From Medakamo hakoo (lineage: Eukaryota; Chlorophyta; Trebouxiophyceae; Coccomyxaceae), in NCBI GenBank assembly GCA_026636295.1, contig CP089451.1:620001-684000 (forward strand): a stretch of 64,000 nt of DNA. The letters run 5' to 3'. Within the stretch, counting starts at the first letter, position 1, and every line of letters starts with the position of its first letter. The notes under the pieces are model-generated. The model was given only the letters and a program-made list of their open reading frames with translations. It was not told where the DNA came from and searched no databases. Positions 38,476 to 48,227 of this stretch are shown here, one piece after another. Both the position numbers and the translations under genes were made by a program.

Positions 38476-40229
38476 TCACAGCCCGAGCGCCGACCCCTCG
38501 CCGATGCTGTAGTCGGCGCGGTAGTAATAGTCTTGCAGCAGGCGGTAGACGTACGACGGCGTGTAGCCGCCCGTGTCCGTCACAAAGAGCGCGATTCTCT
38601 CGGGCGGAATGTAGTCGATGCGCGGGGCGTGGACGTGCAGGGGCGGCGGGCCCTTTTGGTGCTGGGACGCGGCGGCGGCGGACGGCCCACCCCCGCCGCC
38701 GCCGCTGGAGGGCTTGGAGGGCGGCAGGCCGCCGCCGCCCGCCATGGCGTCGCCGCACCAGCCCTCACCGGGCCCGGGCGCGGCGACGGCGGCATAATCC
38801 AGGACGGCGGCGGGCGACCCAAAATCGTTGACGGCCAGCGCCGGGTCGTGCGGGAAGAGGGGGGAGAGCTGGTGCATGCCCACGAGGACGACCAGCGGCG
38901 CCGCGTGGCGGGCCGCCGCCAGGGACAGCAGGTGGCCGCCGGACGGGGCCATGATGCCGCCGTTGGCCAGGAGGGCCGTCGCGCCCAGCAGCACCTTGTT
39001 GGCCCGGGACGCGACGGCGAAGACGGCCGAGTCGGCGATGAGGGTGGTGGACACGCCCGCGCGCGCGAGCGCGACCGCCGCGGCGTGGCCGGCGGCCGGG
39101 CACGCCCCCTCCGACACCACCACCTGGAAATCCCGCTTCTTGGCCGCCTCCACCAGGAAGCGCTGCACGGTCGGGCAGGCGCCCAGCGTCAGGACGACCT
39201 CGTTGGCGTGGACGTAGTCGCCCGCCCGCAGCGCGATGTTGGCGTCCATGTCGTCCAGGTCGTCGATGAGCTCGTTCAGGGCGTCGATGACGCCCGCCTT
39301 GCCCGCCCAGGGCGGGCGGGAGCGGGTGGAGCGCTTGGACGGGCGGGACGGGTCGTGCGACTGGACGGGCGGGCGGGCGGCGGGTGCGCGCGGCGAGGCC
39401 GCCGGGCGGCGGTCGTCTTCGGACATGGACTCGCCGCCGCCGCTCGAGGACGGCGGCGAGCCCTCCTCGCTGGCGTCGTCGTCGGATTCCGAGTCGGAGG
39501 GCGGGGCGCGGGCGCCGGCGGCCGCTCCACCACCGTCGGCCGTGGGCGAGGCGGGCGTGGCCGCGCCGGCCGGCCCACCCCCACCCCCGTCGCGGCTGGG
39601 CGATGCGGCCAGCAGGTTGTGCAAGGACACCACCCGCCCGGGCGTCGGCAGCGGGCGCAGGGCCCGGGACAGCAGGCCGGAGGAGGAGGAGGAGGCAACC
39701 ATGCCGGAGCCGCCGGCGGTGCCACCGCCACCCTCGCCTGGAAACGCGCCAAACAGGGCGGCCGTCCCGGCGGCCGCGCCGCCATTCCCGCCACCGCCGC
39801 CGCCGTCCTCTTCCTGGGCTTCTTCCCGGATCATGTGCAGGACGCGGCGCACGATGTTGCCGATGGACAGCTCTGGTTTTTTTTGGTGGAGTGGGGCGTG
39901 AGTTTTTTCGCTCGGCTCGGGAGCGGGTCGGGCGCAGGGCATCGGCCGCCGAAAAGAAAAGAACGCCGCGCCTCAGCCCCCCGAGATCTCTACACACACA
40001 CCCCACCCCCCAAACACAACTCACCCAGCGGGTGTGCCGTCTGCATGGCCACGCCCCACGACCGGACGTCGGCGATGAGGGAAGCGGCGTCCGGGTGGCG
40101 CCCGCCCGCGACGAGGCGGCGCAGCAGTTCGGCCGTGCCGCGGGCGCACGGGCCCGGGCCGTCGACCTGGCGGCGGCGCAGGCGCCTGCAGAATTCGGCG
40201 ACGTCTGCTCGGAAGGCGGCGTTCGTCAT
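38476..40229 (-). CDS. EIF2B2: Translation initiation factor eIF2B subunit beta
   Basis: Exons 40229-40025 and 39872-38476 give about 533 aa. It is a regulatory subunit of the eIF2 guanine-nucleotide exchange factor. The N-terminal helical part (AAFRADVAEFCRRLRRRQV) lies in exon 1. The Rossmann-like C-terminal half has ANEVVLTLGACPTVQRFL, VVVSEGACPAAGHAAAVAL, TTLIADSAVFAVASRANKV and LLGATALLANGG. It ends PSYVYRLLQDYY. The beta rather than alpha or delta call comes from the VILTLG/ANE wording and C-terminus. A long Gly/Ser/Asp-rich insert (codons about 100-215) enlarges the family protein of about 350-400 aa. Splicing restores ...LGELSIGNIVRRVL. Confidence 0.9.
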
Positions 40230-40352
40230 GGCTTGGATGCCGGCCTTGGCGAGCCGAGCTGCGTTTTTTTTTTTCGTGCGGCGCACAACGGAGCGATTGT
40301 GCTGGATCTCGGTGTGCTCTCCCAACCCGCTGCATGCTCTCATCTACACTTC

Positions 40353-41911
40353 TCATTTCTTCGCCCGTTTCGCCGCCGCCTGCTCCTCCTTCTCCTTGTA
40401 CACAGTGCTCTGTTTAAGGATGGCATCCCACCGCGCCGGCACGGCGACCTCACTCGGATTCTTCTCGTCCATGAACGAGGGCGGGGCCGGCAGGGCAAGC
40501 ACGCCCGGCCCGCGCCCGGCGGCCTCCGCGGCCAGCAGCGCCGCCTTGTCCGCGCCGCCCACGCCACCAAACTCCACGCACCGCGACGGGTCGGCCGGGT
40601 GCGCGCGCTGCACAAACGTCAGCAAGCGTTTCAGCGCCTGCAGGAACTTGCGCGTCGCTTCGTCGTTCATGATGTGGGCGCCCTGCGCGCTCCCGCCCGC
40701 CCCGCTGCCCACGTGCGAGATCTTCTCGCGCCCCTTGCGCTCGTGGATGCCGACGGACGTCACGCCAATGGGCCAGGCCGCGTTGCCGATGGCCATGCGG
40801 GTGTAGAAGTCGGCGGCGGCCAGGTAGTTGCGGCCGGCCATGGCGCCGGTCATCAGGTCGATGCCGGCCAACAGCTCGGCGTCCAGGGCGCGCTTCTTGA
40901 GTTTCCTGAACAGGGGTTTCAAGTACTCGACGGTCTGCTTGAACTGCAGGGTGGCCTGGTGCCGGGACCGGGCGTCGGCGGCGTTGGGCGGACCCGCCGC
41001 CGCCGCGCGGTCCGCGGCCTCCAAGTCCGCTTCCCACTCGCTCACCCAGCCGCGCAGGCGGCGGGCGAGGCGGTCCTCCGGCGCGAGGGCCGCCTCGGCG
41101 CGCGCGGCGGCCAGGCGCGCGGCCGCGTCGGCAAAGGCGGCGGCCGTCGGGTCGGCTGGGCGGTCGTTGTCGACTGGTTCAGGCGGCGGGGAGGCGCCCC
41201 GGTCGGCGGTCGGGTCGACGGGCGGCGGGACGACGGGCGGCGGCGCGGTCGGCGCCGCCTCTTTCTTCTTCTCGCCCGCCTTGGCCGCGGCTGCCGCTGC
41301 CGCCGCCGCTTTCTTCGCCCGCTCCGCTTTTTCGAGCGCCAGCAACAGGTTTTCCTGTTGGCCTCCACCCGCCGCCTCGTCCGCGACGGCGTACGCCTCC
41401 AACGCCGCGGCCAAGCGGGCGGACCGCGACGCGTCGTCTTCACCGAACAGCGTGGCGGGCTGGTCGAGGAGGCGCAGCCGGCGGACGACTTCCGCCGGCG
41501 GCAGGGCCTCGGAGGCGGCGGGCTGGGCCGGCGTGGCGGCGTGCTTGCCTGTGGATGCAGCAGCGCCTGTCGACGCGGGGCCGGGCCCCGCATCGCCTTC
41601 ACGGGCCCGGCGGGCGGCGGCCTGTTGTGTTGAGGAGAGTGGATGGAGAGGGGACGGACGGGGGCTGAGGGCGGGCGAGCACGCATGGCACCGCCCCCTC
41701 CCGCCGCCTCCACCGCCCACCCGCTCCTCTTTCTTACCTTGGCCGCCAGTTCAGCTTCCTCTTCCTCGCGCAGCCGCTTCAGCCGCGCGGCTTCCAAGTC
41801 AGCCCGGCGCACGTACTTTTTCTTTTCGCCTGCGCCCGCGCCGGCGCTCGCCGCGGCCGCGGCGGCGACGGCGCGCTTGCGTTCTTCCACCGCCCGCTTG
41901 AGCTCGTCCAT
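40353..41911 (-). CDS. PRPF18: Pre-mRNA splicing factor 18
   Basis: Exons 41911-41738 and 41621-40353 give about 480 aa. PRP18 acts in the second step of splicing with SLU7. Exon 1 (MDELKRAVEERKRAV, then KKKYVRRADLEAARLKRL) matches the family N-terminus. The SFM-like PPAEVVRRLRLLDQPATLFGE follows. The C-terminal helical Prp18 domain has FKQTVEYLKPLFRKLKKRAL, NYLAAADFYTRMAIGNAAWP and the conserved loop GIHERKGREKI. A linker rich in Ala/Lys/Pro makes it longer than human PRPF18 (about 342 aa), and a Gly-rich stretch follows the conserved loop. Confidence 0.93.
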
Positions 41912-42053
41912 TTCTTTGTTGCGCTGGGACGGGCGTGCGCCACGCGCGGACGCGCTCGGCTGCTGTCCCGCGGGCGCGGCCGGTCGGCTTTTTCGCCGGC
42001 GGAGAAAAAAGAGACAAGTGAGGGGCCCGACTGATGCTTCCACAGCTATAATA

Positions 42054-42501
42054 ATGGTGCAACCGAGCCCTTTCCACGCCTCGCGCCCGCTCGGCCGCGC
42101 CGTCCTCACCCTGGGCGCGATTGCGGCCACCTACTACATCTTCTGGCTTGCCGCGTCGGTGTGTTTTATCGGGTGGAAGGCGGGGGCTTGGGTCCCAGCA
42201 TTGGCGCGCCTTCTCTCTCCCGGGCCGCCGCCGCGCACGGCGCCTCCCCCTCACACACAACCTGGCCCCTCTCCACACCCACCCATAGCCCTTCCTCGCC
42301 ACCAACCGCACCCTCGCCGCCCTCTTCCCGCCCGCCTCCACCGCCGTCGCCACCGCGCGCGCGGCGGGCGGCCTGATCGCGGCGGGCACGCTGGCGTACT
42401 GCGCCTGCGTGATGCTGGGCGCGGCGCTCGTGCGGGACGACCCTTCGTACGTGCCGCCCGCGCTGCAGCCCGGGCGTGGGACGGTGAAGAAACGCGACTG
42501 A
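42054..42501 (+). CDS. DPM2: Dolichol-phosphate mannosyltransferase subunit 2
   Basis: Exons 42054-42158 and 42289-42501 give about 105 aa. DPM2 stabilises the dolichol-phosphate-mannose synthase in the ER. The join reads TYYIFWLAAS-PFLATNRTL, matching the family TYYxxWVxxxPF. A second hydrophobic helix (GGLIAAGTLAYCACVML) and a short basic tail (TVKKRD) complete the two-pass protein. The next gene starts 12 bp after this stop on the same strand. Confidence 0.88.
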
Positions 42502-42513
42502 GAGAAGCGGGAA

Positions 42514-44451
42514 ATGGCGGACGACAATTGGGAGGCGCAGGCGGATGAAGTCGTGGCGCTGGCAGCCATTTTCGGGGCGGAGAGCGTCGCGGCGCGCGTG
42601 GGCGGGCGCGGCGTGGCCGTGGACGAAGACGGCGCCGCCCTCCGTGACGCCCGGCCGGCGCGTGGATGCGACTCCCCTGCCCTGCTGGAAGTCTGCGTGC
42701 TCGTGACGGCCAGCGTGCCGGCCGGCGGCGTGCCCCTGGTCGTGTGCCCGGCGGGCGAGGGCGACGGGCGCGCGGGCGCGGCTGACCCAGGCCCGCCGCC
42801 GCCGCGGGTGGCCCACCTGCCCCCCCTCCTCCTCCGGTCTGTCCTGCCGGCGGCTTACCCCGCCGACCCGGGCGCCTGTCCTGCGGGCACCGTCTCCGCG
42901 CCCTGGCTGCCCGCTCGCGCGGCCAAGGCTTTGGAAGCCGGGCTGGGGGAGGCGTGGGGTGCGGTGGTGGCCGGCGCGGGCGGCGGGGCGGGCGCGCCCG
43001 TCCTGTGGGAGTGGGCGGAGTGGGCGCGGGAGGCAGCCGTCCGCGCCGCCGTGGAGGCGTCCGGACCTGGGTGCGGTGATGGCATCGACCTGTCCGCGGC
43101 GGCGGCTGCGGCGGCGGACGCGGCGGATGAGGGGGCGTCCCCGCCCGCGCTATCATCCCCGCCTCCGCCCCAACCTTGCGCAGAAGAAGGCGCAGAAGAC
43201 GCTGAAGGCGCAGAAGGCGAAGAGCGCGACGACCCGCTCGCGGCCGCCGCGGCGCTGGCCACCGACCTGCTCCGCCACGCCGCCGACGCGGCCGCCGCCG
43301 ACTTTGCGGCCCGCACGCACGCCTGCCCCGTCTGCTTGGACGAGGTGCCGGGCGGCCGGTGCGTGCGGGCGGGGAGCGGCGGCGCGTGCGACCACGCGCT
43401 CTGCGCGCCCTGCGCGGCCGCCCTGGTCCGGGCCGCCCTGGCGCCGGGCGGGGCGGGCGCACGCGGCTGCGCCTGCCCCGTCCCCGGCTGCGGGGCGCGG
43501 CTGGACCCGGCCGTCTTCGCCGCGGCCGGGTTGTTGACGGCGCCCGAGCTGGAGGCGTGGGCGGCGGCCGACCTGCACGCCGCGCTGGCGTCCATGCCGG
43601 ACCTCGTCCACTGCCCGCACTGTTCCACGCCGGCCCTGGCCGACCCGGACGACCACCTGGCCGTGTGCCCGGCCCCGACCTGCCGGTTTGCGTTCTGCGG
43701 CCTGTGCCTGGGCGCGTGGCACCCGGCGGCAGCGTGCATGGGCGCGGCCGCGCGCCTCGCCGTCTTCAAGGCGCGCATGGCCGGCGCCCGCCCCACCGGC
43801 GGCCAACTGGCCGAACTGCGGCGCCGGGAGCAGGAGTACCTGTCGGCCGCCGCCATCGAGCGCAGCGGCGCCAAGCGCTGCCCGGGCTGCGGCGCGGCCA
43901 TCCAGCGGACGGAGGGCTGCAACAAGATGGTGTGCCCGGCCTGCGCGACCCGCTTCTGTTACCGGTGCGGGGCGGCCATCGAGGGGTACGACCACTTCCG
44001 GGCGGGCGGGTGCGTCCTGTTTGAGGCGGCGGAGCTGGCGCGGTGGGAGCGGGCCGTGGGCGGCGGCGGCCTGCTGATGGGCGGCGGCGGCCTGGGCGGG
44101 GCGGGCGGGGTGGGCGGCCTTGGCGGCGTCGGCGTCGGCGTCGGCGGCAACAACGCCGCCGCCGCGGCGGCGGGCGCGGCGGGCATGGGCGCCGCCGCCG
44201 ACCGGGCGGAAGCGGCGGCGCGCAACCAGTTCTGGGCGGCCGTCGGCGCGGACGGCCAGCAGGCCGCCGGGCCGCCCCGCCTGCCGCGCTGCCCGCGCTG
44301 CGGCCAGGGCAACGCGCGCGTCGGCCGCAACAACCACCTGTGCTGCTTCGCGTGCCGGGGCTACTTTTGCGCGGCGTGCGGGGAGGGGCTGCCGGGCAGG
44401 GGGGGCGGCCTGCACTATGGCAAGCCGCCCAAGTGCCAGCAGCACTCTTGA
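42514..44451 (+). CDS. RBR-type E3 ubiquitin ligase, RNF14-like
   Basis: Single exon, about 645 aa. An N-terminal RWD domain begins NWEAQADEVVALAAIFGAE. RING1 starts CPVCLDEVPGGRC, with an IBR next (CPHCSTPALAD ... CGLCLGAWH) and RING2 CPGCGAAIQRTEGCNKMVC. That last segment holds the catalytic Cys of the RBR mechanism (GCNKMVCPACATRFCYRCG). A C-terminal zinc ribbon (CPRCGQGNARVGRNNHLCC ... HYGKPPKCQQHS) is the RNF14-specific ending. RNF14 acts on stalled ribosomes and translation factors in animals. A Gly-rich insert separates RING2 and the ribbon. The short distance to DPM2 leaves no room for an ordinary promoter. Confidence 0.92.
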   Translation: MADDNWEAQADEVVALAAIFGAESVAARVGGRGVAVDEDGAALRDARPARGCDSPALLEVCVLVTASVPAGGVPLVVCPAGEGDGRAGAADPGPPPPRVAHLPPLLLRSVLPAAYPADPGACPAGTVSAPWLPARAAKALEAGLGEAWGAVVAGAGGGAGAPVLWEWAEWAREAAVRAAVEASGPGCGDGIDLSAAAAAAADAADEGASPPALSSPPPPQPCAEEGAEDAEGAEGEERDDPLAAAAALATDLLRHAADAAAADFAARTHACPVCLDEVPGGRCVRAGSGGACDHALCAPCAAALVRAALAPGGAGARGCACPVPGCGARLDPAVFAAAGLLTAPELEAWAAADLHAALASMPDLVHCPHCSTPALADPDDHLAVCPAPTCRFAFCGLCLGAWHPAAACMGAAARLAVFKARMAGARPTGGQLAELRRREQEYLSAAAIERSGAKRCPGCGAAIQRTEGCNKMVCPACATRFCYRCGAAIEGYDHFRAGGCVLFEAAELARWERAVGGGGLLMGGGGLGGAGGVGGLGGVGVGVGGNNAAAAAAGAAGMGAAADRAEAAARNQFWAAVGADGQQAAGPPRLPRCPRCGQGNARVGRNNHLCCFACRGYFCAACGEGLPGRGGGLHYGKPPKCQQHS

Positions 44452-44511
44452 TTGATGTGTGAGTGTGTGTGTAGGGCGGATCTCCGTTTTTTTTTTCATC
44501 TCTTTTTTTTG

Positions 44512-45035
44512 TCAGTCTGCTTCTAATCCACTCCCGCCCTGGCCGCCGTCGCCACCATCCCCCTTGACCAGCCGGCCCTGCTGCTGCTCCGCCGTCAGTG
44601 CTGCTGCGCGCGCGGACCTTCGCGCGGCAGCGGCCGCGCGCGCGGCGTCATCCACGGCCGTGCGCGGGTCGACGGACGGCGGGAGGTGCACAAACCGGAC
44701 GGCGCCGGAGCGGAGGACGAGGTAGGGGGCGTCCGGGAATGGCGGGCCCTGGAGCGGCTGCCAGGTGGCGTCGGTCAGCGCGATGTTGAGGTCGTCGTCG
44801 ACGCTGGACAGCGTGCCGCGGACGAGGCCATCGTCGCGCAGTTCCACCAGGACGGGCGAGCCTGGCATGTGGGATGGATGGGAGGGAAAGGTTTTTAGGC
44901 GCGCGCGCGAGAGAGAGAGCACGCGCGCCCCTCCTCTCTCCCCTCCCTTTCTCCCTCACCAACCACCGCTTGCAACAAGCACGCCAGCGTCTTCCTCAGG
45001 CGCAGGCGGCGTGGAGCCGGGCGCCGCCCGGACAT
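44512..45035 (-). CDS. LSM2: U6 snRNA-associated Sm-like protein LSm2
   Basis: Exons 45035-44960 and 44861-44512 give about 141 aa. LSm2 belongs to the LSm1-7 and LSm2-8 rings, in mRNA decay and U6 snRNP. The Sm1 motif (GSPVLVELRDDGLVRGTLSS then VDDDLNIALTD) and Sm2 (LRSGAVRFVHLPPS) match LSm2, including the VDxRxxxDAAR helix after Sm2. The N-terminus is unusual: instead of MLFYSFFKTLVG the predicted exon 1 has a basic extension (SGRRPAPRRLRLRKTLACLL). The C-terminal 30 residues are Gly-rich. Convergent with the RBR gene (60 bp). Confidence 0.85.
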
Positions 45036-45219
45036 GGACGAGAGACGACGAGTTTTTAGGAGGGCATTCGTGCGCCCGCGTTTTTTCCGTCGTCTGAGAG
45101 GGGCTCAACCTCTTTTCTCTTTTCGTCTTAGTTACACACACATACGGACACGCCCATTGCACGCAGGCAAGGGACCCCATCAACACACAACACACACGTG
45201 CATCCCCCACGTCCCCCCA

Positions 45220-46151
45220 TCACCCCAGCACGCCGTACGCAAAGCCGGCCACAAAGCCGCCGGCCGAGGGGATGAAGCGCGCGATGATGGATGCGCCCGA
45301 CCACCCGGCCTTTTTCAGGTCGCCGAGCCCGAACGTGCCGTCGCGGTCCAGGTCCAGGAAGCGGGCGACCCGGGAGAAGACGCCGCCCCACCGCACGTTG
45401 AGCGTGCCCTTGTACGCCAGGTACTGCGTGATCAGCATCAGGCCGACGACGCCGTAAAAGACGGTGGCCGTGACTTTCTGGAAGACCTTGCCGGCCAGGA
45501 AGCCGACGACCGCCGACAGCGCCAGGCGCTTGCCGCCGCCCGTGACGCGGGCGATGAAGCCTTCCTGGCGGGCCGGGATGGAGGGCGGGGGAGGGTAGAA
45601 GCCGCCGCCGTCGGCGCGGGCGGGGCCGGGGTTGTACGACAGCGCGACGGTCGTCGCGACGGACGCGGCTTTGAGGAGCGGGGGCAGAGAGGCGGAGCCT
45701 GTGTTTTTTTTTTTTTGAGGGGTGTGCGAGAGAGGAGGGGGTCGGGGGGCGTCAGTGCGGCCGTCGCGGGCGCGTGCGTGTGTGTGCGCAGGAGGATGGA
45801 ACGGGCGAGGGGCGCGGGGCACACACGGTGATGGATGGCGAGAGGGTGGGAGAGGGTCGCCTGGAGAGCCCAGCGGGTCGGGAAAACAACCCACAATTGA
45901 CGACGGGGGTCGCGCGCGCGCGCACTGCCCAGCCCTCGGCGCCACCGTCCCGCTGCTCCATTCAGCTGTGCGCCCGACCCAAGAGTGCAACACTCACCCA
46001 GGCCGTGGCGGGACGCGGCAGGCGCGGCGGCGCTGGCGGCGTTGCGGCCGAGCGCGGCCGTGAACGTCGCGTTGCCGCGGCGGGCGGGGGTGGACGCGTG
46101 GCCCGCCCGCATCACCAGGCGGGTGGAGGTGGTCAATGCAGTGCGCAGCAT
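45220..46151 (-). CDS. FUN14-domain protein (FUNDC1-like), probably mitochondrial
   Basis: Exons 46151-45998 and 45698-45220 give about 210 aa. Exon 1 is a classic mitochondrial-type leader (MLRTALTTSTRLVMRAGHAS). Exon 2 contains the FUN14 pattern: ALSAVVGFLAGKVFQKVTAT, VGLMLITQYLAYKGTLNVRW, an acidic DLDRDGTFGLGDLKK loop and the final AGGFVAGFAYGVLG. FUNDC1 in animals is a mitophagy receptor on the outer membrane; no clear LIR (W/Y-xx-L) is visible at the N-terminus here, so that role is not supported. The acceptor is preceded by a 13-A run. Confidence 0.85.
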
Positions 46152-46339
46152 GGGGGAAAGGGGTGAGTGGAGACGGCAACGGCGGAAGGAAAGAGGGGAG
46201 TTTTATTGCGGGAGTGGCGAAGGCATGGGCACCCGCGAGCGCTTTTTTCATCCGCTGAACAAAGAAAGGACTGGGCCCCTCGACTCACACACACTGCGCT
46301 CGCTCCACACAGGCACCTCTTCACCCTCTTCACCGGCTC

Positions 46340-47692
46340 TCACCCAGCTCCCGCCCCAGCCCCAGCCCCATTCCTAGTCCCGCCACCCTCCTTGGTCAGC
46401 TCCAGGCGCCACCCCGTCGGCCGCAGGTGGGCGTCCAGGCACTCGACGACCTCTTGGAAGTGGTGGGACGTCAGCGCCAGCAGCGCCTGGGCCAGCGCCT
46501 GGGACTGGGCCGACGCGCCGGACGCGGCGCCCAGGACGGACTGCGCGGGCGCGGCGCCACCCAAGGTGGGCGGCGGGGGGCCGGCGGGGCGGAGCGGGGA
46601 CGCCGCGGCCGGGGAGGCCGGCTCGCCGCGCCGCCGCACGCCCGCGGCCTTGCGCCGGCTGGCTGGCCGGGCCGCCTGCCGCCGGCCCGCCGGCCGGCCT
46701 CCCTCGCCGTCCTCCGCCTCCTCCCCCGCCCCGTCGCCTCGCGGCGGCGGCGGCGGCCGCGGCGCGGCGGCCGACGCGACGGGCCCGCCGCCGGCGCTGA
46801 CGGCGGGGGCGAGGCGCGGGTCCCGGGCGGCCGCCCGCGTGGGCGGGCCGCCGCTGGCTGGGCCCGGCGGCGCGGGCGGCGGCGGCGGCGGCAGCGGCGC
46901 GGCGGCCTCACCGCCGCCACCGCCGCCGTCGGCGGCGCTGCGGTCGGCGCCGCGGTCGGTGGCCGCCGCGCTCGGCCCCGGCCCGGCCCCCCCGCTCCCG
47001 CTCTCCGCGCTGCCCTCTTCTTCTCCTTGCCCCCCCACTTCCAGCGGCGGCGGCGCGGCGGTCGAGCGGGGCGCCGCCGCCGCCGCCGCCCAGTCGCCGC
47101 CACCCGGCGGCCCCATCTCCGCCCGGCGGAGCGGGCGCGGACGCGACCCGCCGCTCGCGCCCGACGCCGCCCCCGACCCCGCGCGCCAGGCCGCCCACTG
47201 GGCGGCCTCATCCTCGTCCTCGGGCCAGGGGTCGCCCAGCCCCGGCCACAGGGCGAGGACGCGGGGCGGCCAGGCTGTCGGCGCGTTCCTGTGCAGTTCG
47301 GCGGTGTCCCTGGTGCGCACCGGGCGGGCGGGGGTGGCACGGCGGGCGGGGGTGACGCCGCGGGCGGGGGTGGCGCCGCGGGCGGGGGTGGTGGCGCGGG
47401 CGGGGGTGGTGGCGCCGCGGGCGCGGGTGGTCGGGCGGGCGGCGGCCTCCTCGCCCCGGCCGCGCTTGCGCTTCATGGGCGACGCGAACGGGGCGCGGCC
47501 GTCCGGGCGGCCCCCGCCAGGGGTGGGCGCGTAGGAGGGTGAGGCGGCGCCGGGCGCGCGGGGCGGCCCCCAGGCCGACGACGGCGCGGCCGACAGGCCG
47601 CCGCCCGCGCGCGGGGTGAGGGCGGCCAAGACGGCGGCTTGGCCCCGGCTGCGCCCACGGCGTGGACGGCCGGGCGTGCCGGCGTCGAGCAT
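46340..47692 (-). CDS. Low-complexity basic protein with TPARG-type repeats
   Basis: The ATG at 47692 gives about 450 aa in a single exon (a far upstream ATG at 47824 is less likely). Residues about 90-130 contain six or seven TPARG/TPARA units encoded by a GC-rich tandem repeat (47325-47420). The middle is Gly/Ala/Pro-rich with a KRKRGRG basic patch. Only the last 60 residues look folded (SQALAQALLALTSHHFQEVV then ECLDAHLRPTGWRLEL). No family is recognised; the basic patch and TP motifs suggest a nuclear, phosphorylated protein, which is inference. The protein ends with a Gly/Ala repeat. Confidence 0.5.
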   Translation of the reverse strand: MLDAGTPGRPRRGRSRGQAAVLAALTPRAGGGLSAAPSSAWGPPRAPGAASPSYAPTPGGGRPDGRAPFASPMKRKRGRGEEAAARPTTRARGATTPARATTPARGATPARGVTPARRATPARPVRTRDTAELHRNAPTAWPPRVLALWPGLGDPWPEDEDEAAQWAAWRAGSGAASGASGGSRPRPLRRAEMGPPGGGDWAAAAAAPRSTAAPPPLEVGGQGEEEGSAESGSGGAGPGPSAAATDRGADRSAADGGGGGGEAAAPLPPPPPPAPPGPASGGPPTRAAARDPRLAPAVSAGGGPVASAAAPRPPPPPRGDGAGEEAEDGEGGRPAGRRQAARPASRRKAAGVRRRGEPASPAAASPLRPAGPPPPTLGGAAPAQSVLGAASGASAQSQALAQALLALTSHHFQEVVECLDAHLRPTGWRLELTKEGGGTRNGAGAGAGAG

Positions 47693-48193
47693 GGCCCGAG
47701 TGACTGGATTTTTCGCGGAAGGGATGGAGGGGGGTCGTTGAGAGAGAGCGAGCACGCGAAGGGGCGCGCGCGAGCGGGCGGGCGCGGGCGGGCGCGGGTG
47801 GGACCAGTCGCCATTTTGATTCACCGCAGCGCGGCGTCCGGGCCGCGGCCCACCCCCTCGTCACAACTGTCCCTGGCGTGGACAGGCATGCATGCGGCGA
47901 GGCGCGGGACGGTGGGGAGGGGCGCGGGAGGCGGGGGGCGAGAGCAGTACGCAACGGCATTCAATCTGCTGCGGAAAAAAGGAGGAGCAACGGGCGGCCG
48001 CGCGCTCACCTGCCTTGCTGCCCTCCGAGGGGGGCGGCCGACGGTCCCCCGCACTCGGAGTGGCGTGTATAGTGGCGAGCGGGAGGGCCCGGCCTGCCGC
48101 TCCGGCGAGAGGGTGGAAGAGAAAAAACCCGCCCCTTTTTGCAGTCTGCTCGTGATGGGAGGAGCCGAGCCTCGCTGAGCAAGCCTGCCCGTT

Positions 48194-48223
<30 letters not shown>
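47693..48223. other. 531-bp stretch without a recognised gene
   Basis: This is the 5' flank of the TPARG-repeat gene and 3' flank of the decarboxylase gene, both on the minus strand. I see no RNA gene or conserved open frame. Its right end contains the (TC)n microsatellite. Confidence 0.45.

Positions 48224-48225
<2 letters not shown>
48197..48225. repeat. (TC)n microsatellite touching a stop codon
   Basis: About 14 uninterrupted TC units. They end inside the complement of the TAG stop of the decarboxylase gene (48226-48224), so the transcript has a (GA)n tract beginning at the stop codon. Confidence 0.95.

Positions 48226-48227
<2 letters not shown>

Noticed and set aside
45698-45718. Long T/A run read as an element's poly(A) tail (retroposon)
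   Set aside because: The 13-nt A run is immediately upstream of a working acceptor in the FUN14 intron, with no target-site duplication or inserted body.
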